Assembly (NCBI GenBank): GCA_030043285.1
Contig: JASHXZ010000014.1
Coordinates: 1-11,197, forward strand
DNA: 11,197 bases
Direction: 5' to 3'
From: Xanthobacteraceae bacterium
GTDB lineage: Bacteria; Pseudomonadota; Alphaproteobacteria; Rhizobiales; Xanthobacteraceae
Made by a program: the position numbers and the translations under genes. Positions 4,741 to 11,197 of this stretch are shown here, piece after piece (position 1 is the stretch's first letter; every line of letters starts with the position of its first letter). Under the pieces are notes generated by a model. The model saw only the letters and a list, made by a program, of their open reading frames with translations. It ran no database searches and was not told where the DNA came from.

Positions 4741-6861
4741 ATGGAAAGCTCTACGCTGCGCAAGCAGACGCCGACTTCGGCGCTGTTCGATGCGAAGATC
4801 GTGATGCCGGCAATCGGCTCGTCCTTCGTCAAGCTCAATCCGCTCACGCTGATCAGAAACCCGGTCATGTTCGTGCTCGAGATCGTCACGATACTGACCA
4901 CGGTCATCTTGATCGGCGACCTGATCACAGGCAGCGGCCACATCGGTTTCGAGTTTCAGATCATCCTGTGGCTGTGGTTCACCCTGCTGTTCGCCAATTT
5001 CGCCGAAGCCGTCGCCGAAGGCCGCGGCAAGGCGCAGGCCGACACCTTGCGGCGGCAGCGCACCGAGACCCAGGCCAAGCTGATCACCGGCGCCGGCGAC
5101 CAGCAGAACTATCGCCTGGTACCGAGCACCCAGCTCAAGGTCGGCGACTTGGTGCTGGTCGAGCCCGGTGACATGATTCCATCCGACGGCGAGGTGATCG
5201 AAGGCATGGCCTCGGTCAACGAGGCGGCGATCACCGGCGAATCCGCCCCCGTCATCCGCGAATCCGGCGGCGACCGCTCGGCGGTGACCGGCGGCACGCA
5301 AGTCCTGTCCGACTGGATCCGGGTGCGCATCACCGCGGCGCCCGGCTCGACCTTCCTCGACCGCATGATTCGATTGGTCGAAGGCGCCGAGCGGCAAAAG
5401 ACGCCAAACGAGATCGCGCTCGACATTCTCCTGGTCGGCCTCACCATCGTCTTCGTGTTCGCGACCGCGACCATCCCGAGCTACGTGCACTATGCCGGAA
5501 GCACAATATCGGTCGTGATCCTGGTCGCGCTGTTCGTCACGCTCATCCCGACCACGATCGGCGCGCTGCTGTCGGCGATCGGCATCGCCGGCATGGACCG
5601 CCTGGTGCGCTTCAACGTGCTCGCCATGTCGGGCCGCGCCGTCGAAGCCGCCGGCGACGTCGATACGCTGCTCCTCGACAAGACCGGCACCATCACGCTC
5701 GGCAACCGGCAGGCCACCGAATTCAAGCCGGTGCGCGGCGTCACCGAGCAGGAACTCGCCGACGCGGCGCAGCTCGCCTCGCTCGCCGACGAGACGCCGG
5801 AGGGCCGCTCCATCGTGGTGCTGGCCAAGGAAAAATACGGCATCCGCGGTCGCGACCTTGCCGAGATCAAGGCGAACTTCATTCCGTTTTCCGCGCAGAC
5901 GCGGATGAGCGGCGTCGAGCTCGGCAGTTCCTGGGTGCGCAAAGGCGCGGTCGACGCCATCGTGAAATTTCTCGACGGCACGCCGAGCGCGATGGCGGCA
6001 GGCGGCGGCGCCGTGACCGCGCTCCGTCCTGCGCTCAACACCGACACCGTGCGCGAGTTGAACGCGATCGCCGACACCATTGCCAAATCGGGCGGCACCC
6101 CGCTCGCAGTCGCCAAGGACGGCAAGGTGCTCGGCGTCATTCACCTCAAGGACATCGTCAAGGGCGGCATCCGCGAGCGCTTTGCCGAGCTGCGGCGCAT
6201 GGGCATCCGCACCGTGATGATCACCGGCGACAACCCGACGACGGCCGCGGCGATCGCCGCCGAAGCCGGCGTCGACGATTTTCTGGCTCAGGCCACGCCC
6301 GAGGAGAAGCTGCAGCTCATTCGCGACGAGCAGGCCAAGGGCAAGCTCGTCGCCATGTGCGGCGACGGCACCAACGACGCACCGGCTCTGGCGCAGGCCG
6401 ACGTCGGCGTCGCCATGAATACCGGCACGCAGGCCGCGCGCGAGGCCGGCAACATGGTCGACCTCGATTCCAACCCGACCAAGCTCATCGAGATTGTCGA
6501 GATCGGCAAGCAATTGCTGATGACGCGCGGCGCACTCACCACATTCTCGATCGCCAACGACGTGGCGAAATATTTCGCCATCATTCCGGCGATGTTCGTC
6601 GCCTTCTATCCGCAGCTTCAGGCCTTGAACATCATGAAGCTCCAGACGCCGGAGAGCGCGATCCTCTCGGCGATCATCTTCAACGCGCTCATCATCATCG
6701 CGCTGATCCCGCTGTCGCTCAAAGGCGTGCGCTACCGGCCGATCGGCGCCGGTCCGCTGCTGCGCCGCAATCTGTGGATCTACGGCATCGGCGGCGTGAT
6801 CATCCCGTTCATCGGCATCAAGGCCATCGACGTCATCGTCACGGCCATGCATCTCGCTTGA
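4741..6861 (+). CDS. kdpB: Potassium-transporting P-type ATPase subunit KdpB
   Basis: KdpB (706 aa; 682 in E. coli) hydrolyses ATP to drive K+ import through KdpA. The actuator-domain loop TGES is at 165-168, and Ser168 corresponds to the inhibitory phosphorylation site Ser162 of E. coli. LIPTTIG at 268-274 is the transmembrane proline region. DKTGT is at 313-317 with Asp313 as the phosphorylated aspartate, the nucleotide-domain KGA at 401-403, TGDNPT at 495-500 and [10 protein letters not shown] at 541-550. SIANDVAKY (603-611) carries the Asp607/Lys610 pair of the membrane coupling site. An Ala/Gly-rich stretch around 415-430 in the nucleotide-binding domain accounts for some of the extra length. 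The ATG at 4741, 8 nt after GGAG, is preferred over upstream in-frame codons that lie inside kdpA. The stop overlaps the AGGAG ahead of kdpC. Confidence 0.97.
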   Translation: MESSTLRKQTPTSALFDAKIVMPAIGSSFVKLNPLTLIRNPVMFVLEIVTILTTVILIGDLITGSGHIGFEFQIILWLWFTLLFANFAEAVAEGRGKAQADTLRRQRTETQAKLITGAGDQQNYRLVPSTQLKVGDLVLVEPGDMIPSDGEVIEGMASVNEAAITGESAPVIRESGGDRSAVTGGTQVLSDWIRVRITAAPGSTFLDRMIRLVEGAERQKTPNEIALDILLVGLTIVFVFATATIPSYVHYAGSTISVVILVALFVTLIPTTIGALLSAIGIAGMDRLVRFNVLAMSGRAVEAAGDVDTLLLDKTGTITLGNRQATEFKPVRGVTEQELADAAQLASLADETPEGRSIVVLAKEKYGIRGRDLAEIKANFIPFSAQTRMSGVELGSSWVRKGAVDAIVKFLDGTPSAMAAGGGAVTALRPALNTDTVRELNAIADTIAKSGGTPLAVAKDGKVLGVIHLKDIVKGGIRERFAELRRMGIRTVMITGDNPTTAAAIAAEAGVDDFLAQATPEEKLQLIRDEQAKGKLVAMCGDGTNDAPALAQADVGVAMNTGTQAAREAGNMVDLDSNPTKLIEIVEIGKQLLMTRGALTTFSIANDVAKYFAIIPAMFVAFYPQLQALNIMKLQTPESAILSAIIFNALIIIALIPLSLKGVRYRPIGAGPLLRRNLWIYGIGGVIIPFIGIKAIDVIVTAMHLA

Positions 6862-6875
6862 GGAGTTTTTGGGCC

Positions 6876-7481
6876 ATGTTGCGCGAAATTCGCCCTGCCA
6901 TCGTTGTCCTGGTCGCGCTGACCCTGATCACCGGCCTGGTTTATCCGCTGGTGATAACCGGCATCGCCCAGGTCGCTTTCCCCCGTCAGGCCAACGGCAG
7001 CATGATCGAGCGCGACGGCAAGGTCATCGGCTCGGCGCTGATCGGCCAGGATTTTGAAAGCGACAAGTATTTCCACGGCCGGCCCTCGGCGACGACTGCG
7101 CCCGATCCCAAGGATGCGAGCAAGACCGTGCCGGCGCCCTACAACGCCGCCAATTCGGGCGGCTCCAATCTCGGGCCCTCCAACAAGGCGCTGGTCGATC
7201 GCGTCAAAGGCGATCTCGCCAAGCTGCAAAAGGAGAATCCCGGCACGCCCGTTCCCGAAGATCTGGTGACCACGTCGGCCAGTGGCCTCGACCCCGACAT
7301 CTCCCCTGAAGCCGCGCTGTTTCAGGTGCCCCGCGTCGCCAAGGCACGCAACGTGCCCGAAGAGCGCGTGCGCCAGCTTGTCGAAGGCAATACGGAAGGC
7401 CGTCTATTCGGATTGCTGGGCGAGCCGCGCGTCAACGTTCTCAAGCTTAATATCGCGCTCGATCACTTAAGTGCCGGCTAG
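6876..7481 (+). CDS. kdpC: Potassium-transporting ATPase subunit KdpC
   Basis: KdpC (201 aa; about 190 in E. coli) is the single-span accessory subunit that faces the periplasm above KdpA and raises the pump's K+ affinity and ATP use. A transmembrane helix covers about residues 8-30 ([20 protein letters not shown]). Family hallmarks follow: [18 protein letters not shown] at 54-71, [11 protein letters not shown] at 93-103, [11 protein letters not shown] at 137-147 and a C-terminal LNIALD. The ATG at 6876 gives [10 protein letters not shown], the normal family start; the AGGAG at 6861-6865 is 10 nt upstream, a rather long spacing. The kdpD gene begins 37 bp later, or overlaps if its alternative GTG start is used. 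Confidence 0.96.
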   Translation: MLREIRPAIVVLVALTLITGLVYPLVITGIAQVAFPRQANGSMIERDGKVIGSALIGQDFESDKYFHGRPSATTAPDPKDASKTVPAPYNAANSGGSNLGPSNKALVDRVKGDLAKLQKENPGTPVPEDLVTTSASGLDPDISPEAALFQVPRVAKARNVPEERVRQLVEGNTEGRLFGLLGEPRVNVLKLNIALDHLSAG

Positions 7482-7518
7482 GCTGGCGGAGCTCCGGTCG
7501 AATCGATATTTTGTTGGG

Positions 7519-10242
7519 ATGGCCGATCAGCGGCGCGATTCCGAACAACGTCCCTCGCCGGAAGCCTTGCTTGAAGCGGCGCGCCGCGAAGAGCGCCGCG
7601 TCGGTAAATTGCGCATTTTCGTCGGCGCCGCGCCGGGCGTCGGCAAGACCTACGAAATGCTGCTGCAGGCCCAGGCGCGCAAGAAGGACGGCTACGACGT
7701 CGTCATCGGCATCGTCGAGACCCACGGCCGCAAGGAAACCGAGGCGCTGATCGCCGGCCTGGAGACCATTCCGCGCCGCCACCTCTCCTACAAGGGCCAA
7801 TGGCTCGACGAGATGGATCTTGACGCCATCATCGCGCGCCACCCGCAGATCGTTCTGGTCGACGAGCTCGCGCACACCAACACCGAAGGTAGCCGCCATC
7901 CCAAGCGCTATCTCGACGTCGAAGAGCTGATGAGCCGCGGCATCGACGTCTACACCACCGTCAATATCCAGCACATCGAAAGCCTCAACGATGTGGTCGC
8001 TCAAATCACCCACGTACGGGTGCGCGAGACCGTGCCGGACGCGGTATTCGATCGCGCCGACGCGGTCGAGCTGGTCGATCTGACACCCGACGATCTGATC
8101 GAGCGGCTCAAGGAAGGAAAAGTGTACGTGCCGCGCCAGGCCGAGCGCGCGCTGGATCACTTTTTTTCCTCGGCGAACCTCACCGCGTTGCGCGAACTGG
8201 CGCTGCGCCGCACGGCAGAGCGCGTCGACGAGCAATTGCTCAACGAGATGCAGGCGCACGCGATCCGCGGCCCATGGGCTGCCGGCGAGCGCATCCTGGT
8301 CTGCATCAGCGAAGATCCGCGCTGCGCCGGCCTCGTCCGCTATGCCAAACGGCTCGCCGATCGCCTGCATGGACCTTGGGTGGGGCTCTATGTCGAAGGC
8401 CGGCGCAGCCTGCAGCTCACCGAAGTCGAGCGCGACCGCATCGCCGACACGCTGCGCCTCGTCGAGTCGCTCGGCGGCGAAGCGATCACGCTGCCGGGCG
8501 GCGGCCGCGGCATCGCCGACGATGTCATCGGCTATGCGCAGTCCAATAACGCCACGCAAATCATCATCGGCAAGTCGACGCGCTCGCGCTGGTTCGAGAT
8601 CCTGCATGGCTCGGTGGTGCACGATCTGGTGCGCCGGTCCGGCAACATCAGTGTCCACGTCATTGCCGGCGACGCGCTTGCCGGCGAGCCGATCCCAAAA
8701 AAATCGACCCGCTCCGCCGAGTACGGCCAAACCTTCAACATCCAGCCGTATGGAGCCGCACTGCTCGCCGTCCTCATCGCGCTCGCGTTCGCCGAACTGC
8801 TCAAGGCGTGGATCGGCGTCGGCAACGTCGATCTGGTGTTTCTGACCGCGGTGGTCGCGGTCGCGGTGCGCTACGGCTTGTGGCCGTCGCTGTTCGCGAG
8901 CTTGGCGTCGGCGCTCGCCTACAATTTCTTTTTCCTGCCGCCGATCTACACCCTGACCATCGCCGATCCGGCCAACGCGGTCGCCTTCGGCTTTTTCACC
9001 CTGGTCGCCATTATCGTCTCCGGCGTCACGGCGCGCGGCCGCACGCTGGCGATCGCCGCGATGGAACGGGCGCGTACGACCGAGTCGCTCTATGCATTCA
9101 GCCGCAAGCTTGCCGGCACCGCGACGCTCGACGACGTGTTGTGGGCGACCGCGTATCAGACCGCGCTGATGCTCAAGGTGCGCGTGGTGCTGCTATTGCC
9201 CGAGGGCGGCGGCATCGCGGTGAAGGCTGGCTATCCGCCCGAGGACATCCTCGACAGCGCCGATCTCGCCGCCGCCAACTGGACCTGGCAAAACGACCGC
9301 ACGGCAGGCCGCAGCTCCGACACGCTGCCTGGCGCCAAACGCCTGTTCCTGCCGATGTATACCGGGCGCGGCGCGGTCGGCGTCATGGGTATCGACAGCG
9401 ACAAGCCGGGCCCGCTGCTGACGCCCGATCAGCGCCGGCTGCTCGACGCGCTGTGCGATCAGGGCGCGCTTGCAATCGAGCGCGTCAAGCTGGTCGAAGA
9501 GATGGACCGCGTCGAGCGCACTGCCGAGACCGAGCGGCTGCGCTCGGCGCTGCTCACCTCGATCTCGCACGATCTGAAGACGCCGCTTGCGGCCGTGCTC
9601 GGCGCCGCCGGCACCTTGCGCGATTATTCGGAAAAGCTTTCCGCCGGAGAGAAAGCAGAGCTCCTGGCAACGGTCATCGACGAATCCGAACGGCTCAATC
9701 GTTTCATCGTCAACCTGCTCGACATGACCAAGCTTGAATCGGGTGCGGTCGCGCCCAACGTCGCGCTGCATGATCTTGGCGAGATCGTCGGCAGCGCGCT
9801 GCGCCGCGCCGGCCGGATTCTGATACGCCACCGGGTCGAGCTCGACCTGGCGCCGGATTTGCCGATGCTGCAGCTCGACGCCGTGCTGTTCGAGCAGGCC
9901 TTGTTCAACCTTCTCGACAACGCCGCCAAATACGCCCCGTCCGAAACGACGGTCCGCATCCAGGCCTGGCGCGATTCCGAGTCCGTATACCTGCGCGTGC
10001 TGGACGAAGGCGGCGGCATTCCTGCTCGAGACCTCGAACACATTTTCGATAAATTCTACCGCGCACAAAAAGCCGACCAGGTCCGCGCCGGCACCGGGCT
10101 TGGCCTTGCCATCTCGCGCGGCTTTGTCGAGGCGATGCACGGCACCATCGTGGCGGCAAACCGCACCGATCGTTCCGGCGCCGCGTTCACCATCCGACTG
10201 CCGATCCCGCAACAAAGCCAACACCTGGAAACAGCAGCATGA
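7519..10242 (+). CDS. kdpD: Potassium sensor histidine kinase KdpD
   Basis: KdpD (907 aa from this start; 894 in E. coli) is the inner-membrane sensor kinase for low K+ and turgor stress that phosphorylates KdpE. Domain order is complete. The cytoplasmic KdpD domain (about 28-240) has Walker A GAAPGVGKT at 36-44 and Walker B LVDELAHTN at 113-121. A universal stress protein-like domain covers about 257-390 (GKSTRSRW at 351-358). Four transmembrane helices lie between 410 and 505, then a GAF domain at about 525-655. The dimerisation domain has phospho-acceptor His684 in SISHDLKTPL, and the ATPase domain has N box NLLDNAAKYAP (797-807), DEGGGIP (829-835), FDKFYR (843-848) and GTGLGLAI (858-865). 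In the G1 box Gly replaces the more usual Pro. The ATG at 7519 lacks a strong ribosome site; an in-frame GTG at 7471, overlapping kdpC, would add 16 residues. Its stop overlaps the kdpE start. Confidence 0.95.
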   Translation: MADQRRDSEQRPSPEALLEAARREERRVGKLRIFVGAAPGVGKTYEMLLQAQARKKDGYDVVIGIVETHGRKETEALIAGLETIPRRHLSYKGQWLDEMDLDAIIARHPQIVLVDELAHTNTEGSRHPKRYLDVEELMSRGIDVYTTVNIQHIESLNDVVAQITHVRVRETVPDAVFDRADAVELVDLTPDDLIERLKEGKVYVPRQAERALDHFFSSANLTALRELALRRTAERVDEQLLNEMQAHAIRGPWAAGERILVCISEDPRCAGLVRYAKRLADRLHGPWVGLYVEGRRSLQLTEVERDRIADTLRLVESLGGEAITLPGGGRGIADDVIGYAQSNNATQIIIGKSTRSRWFEILHGSVVHDLVRRSGNISVHVIAGDALAGEPIPKKSTRSAEYGQTFNIQPYGAALLAVLIALAFAELLKAWIGVGNVDLVFLTAVVAVAVRYGLWPSLFASLASALAYNFFFLPPIYTLTIADPANAVAFGFFTLVAIIVSGVTARGRTLAIAAMERARTTESLYAFSRKLAGTATLDDVLWATAYQTALMLKVRVVLLLPEGGGIAVKAGYPPEDILDSADLAAANWTWQNDRTAGRSSDTLPGAKRLFLPMYTGRGAVGVMGIDSDKPGPLLTPDQRRLLDALCDQGALAIERVKLVEEMDRVERTAETERLRSALLTSISHDLKTPLAAVLGAAGTLRDYSEKLSAGEKAELLATVIDESERLNRFIVNLLDMTKLESGAVAPNVALHDLGEIVGSALRRAGRILIRHRVELDLAPDLPMLQLDAVLFEQALFNLLDNAAKYAPSETTVRIQAWRDSESVYLRVLDEGGGIPARDLEHIFDKFYRAQKADQVRAGTGLGLAISRGFVEAMHGTIVAANRTDRSGAAFTIRLPIPQQSQHLETAA

Positions 10243-10928
10243 ACGCGGCGCCGCTTCGCGTTCTGGTCGTCGACGACGAGCCGCCGATCCGGAAGCTCCT
10301 GCGCACGGGCCTCGCGGCCCACGGCTATCGCGTCTTGGAAGCGCAGAACGGCAGGGCCGCGCTCGAGCAGCTCGAGGCATCGCCCAATCTCATCATCCTC
10401 GATCTCGGCCTGCCGGATATGCAGGGTCACGAGCTCTTGAGAACGATCCGCAGCCGCAATGACAGCGTGCCGATCGTCATTCTGTCGAGCCGCGACGACG
10501 AAGCCGGCAAAGTCCAGGCGCTGGATTTGGGCGCCGACGATTACGTCACCAAGCCGTTCGGCATGGACGAGCTCCTGGCGCGCATGCGGGCGGCGATGCG
10601 CCATCAGCTGCAGGTCCACGGCGAGCGGCCGGTGTTCCGGGTCGGCGAGCTCAGCATCGACCTCGTCCGCCGTATCGTCAAAATCGGCGACAACGAGGTC
10701 AAGCTGTCGCCAAAAGAATACGACCTCTTGCGCGTGCTGGCGCAACACGCCGGCAAGGTGCTGACGCACAAGTTTTTGCTGCACGAGCTGTGGGACGATT
10801 TGACGGATGCCCAATATCTGCGCGTCTATGTCCGGCAGCTGCGGCAGAAGATCGAAGCCGAGCCGGAGCGGCCGCAATATATTCTCACCGAGACCGGAAT
10901 AGGCTATCGGCTGCGCGCGCCCGAGTGA
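10239..10928 (+). CDS. kdpE: Response regulator KdpE (OmpR/PhoB family)
   Basis: KdpE (229 aa; 225 in E. coli) is the DNA-binding partner of KdpD that activates the kdp promoter when phosphorylated. The receiver domain (1-118) has the acidic pair Asp12/Asp13, phospho-acceptor Asp55 in ILDLGLPD, Ser83 in ILSSRDDE and Lys105 in YVTKPFG. The C-terminal winged helix (about 128-227) shows the OmpR-family pattern: VKLSPKEYDLL, then LLHELW, the recognition-helix region AQYLRVYVRQLRQKIE and the wing ending TGIGYRL. Start and kdpD stop share the ATGA at 10239-10242, which predicts coupled translation and balanced levels. Its targets probably include the region at 2659-2745 upstream of this operon, making an autoregulatory loop; that is inference. 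Confidence 0.95.
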   Translation: MNAAPLRVLVVDDEPPIRKLLRTGLAAHGYRVLEAQNGRAALEQLEASPNLIILDLGLPDMQGHELLRTIRSRNDSVPIVILSSRDDEAGKVQALDLGADDYVTKPFGMDELLARMRAAMRHQLQVHGERPVFRVGELSIDLVRRIVKIGDNEVKLSPKEYDLLRVLAQHAGKVLTHKFLLHELWDDLTDAQYLRVYVRQLRQKIEAEPERPQYILTETGIGYRLRAPE

Positions 10929-10972
10929 GCGCGACGCAAATGTCACGTGCAGCGGTGAAAGAGGATCAAGCC

Positions 10973-11197
10973 ATGGCCGACGATCTCGTTCTCTATACCA
11001 ATCCGACGTCGCGCGGGCGCATCGCGCGCTGGATGCTCGAGGAAGTCGGCGAGCCCTATGGGGTCGAAGTGCTCGATTACGCAACCACGCTGAAGGCGCC
11101 CGCTTACCTCGGCATCAATCCGATGGGCAAAGTTCCGGCGCTGCGCCATGGCGATGTGGTCGTCACCGAGACGGCTGCCATCTGCGCGTATCTGGCC
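10973..11197 (+). CDS. Glutathione S-transferase-like protein, N-terminal part (cut by window end)
   Basis: Only the first 75 codons are inside the window. They read as the thioredoxin-fold N-terminal domain of a glutathione S-transferase. The opening strand is DLVLYTNPTSRGRIARWMLE, with Ser13 in the position usually used to activate glutathione. INPMGKVPAL at about 49-58 contains the cis-proline loop, and VTETAAICAYLA at the end carries the Glu/Thr glutathione-binding turn (normally ES or ET). The enzyme would be cytosolic and conjugate or reduce electrophiles with glutathione; the substrate cannot be told. The ATG at 10973 has GAGG 8 nt upstream. It lies 44 bp after kdpE with no terminator seen, so read-through from the kdp operon is possible, though a functional link to K+ uptake is unproven. 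Confidence 0.88.
   Translation, partial: MADDLVLYTNPTSRGRIARWMLEEVGEPYGVEVLDYATTLKAPAYLGINPMGKVPALRHGDVVVTETAAICAYLA

Noticed and set aside
6358..6360. Cys540 in KdpB, where the usual TGDGTND motif has Thr
   Set aside because: The essential GDGTND residues are kept, and small-residue variation at this position is, as I recall, common in KdpB of related bacteria; not a sign of inactivation.
4642..6852. Very long open frame antisense to kdpB (about 736 codons)
   Set aside because: It mirrors the GC-rich codon bias of kdpB. Its product is an Asp/His/Arg/Gly-rich low-complexity string with no domain, while the sense strand encodes an intact KdpB.
8697..8703. Run of seven A (and seven T at 8161-8167) in kdpD as possible frameshift or phase-variation sites
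   Set aside because: The reading frame is intact through both runs, with all domains present. Seven-base runs encoding Lys-Lys or Phe-Phe are not unusual.
7447..8730. Long antisense open frame under kdpD (427 codons), and a similar one at 9193-10380
   Set aside because: Same codon-bias artefact: no recognisable domain, no ribosome site, and fully covered by kdpD with all its motifs.

Overview
The window is GC-rich chromosomal DNA with tightly packed genes, Shine-Dalgarno-led starts and protein sequences typical of Alphaproteobacteria. The best guess is Hyphomicrobiales (Bradyrhizobium/Rhodopseudomonas/Xanthobacteraceae-like); this is inferred from the flavour of the proteins, not from a marker gene. 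No tRNA, rRNA, CRISPR array, transposase or phage gene was seen.

Left part (1-2212, all on the minus strand): a gene for a protein of unknown function (155 aa), a doubtful 116-aa reading frame, a 97-aa protein of unknown function, and a DapA-family lyase. The 97-aa gene and dapA are 12 bp apart and probably co-transcribed. A perfect 15-bp inverted repeat closes the 155-aa gene and contains its stop codon.

Middle (2213-2813): a divergent control region of about 600 bp. It holds a 47-aa single-helix membrane protein gene that is likely to be missed by routine annotation. It also holds a dense set of symmetrical DNA motifs just upstream of the kdp genes: a spaced direct repeat, a 14-bp perfect palindrome, a sigma-54-like -24/-12 element and a second inverted repeat.

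Right part (2814-10928, plus strand): a complete high-affinity K+ uptake operon in the order 27-aa micro-protein, kdpF, kdpA, kdpB, kdpC, kdpD, kdpE. KdpA is the K+-selective channel-like subunit, KdpB the P-type ATPase motor, KdpC the periplasmic-side accessory subunit and KdpF a small stabilising helix. KdpD and KdpE form the sensor kinase/response regulator pair that switches the operon on at low K+. Gaps are short or negative (kdpD/kdpE overlap by 4 bp), and no terminator is visible inside, so transporter and sensor genes look like one transcription unit that could be self-regulated.

The window ends (10973-11197) inside the N-terminal domain of a glutathione S-transferase-like gene.

The kdp genes themselves are standard. 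The parts least explained by known biology are the micro-protein before kdpF, the 47-aa membrane protein, the organisation of the kdp control region, and the 15-bp inverted repeat at 1736-1782.
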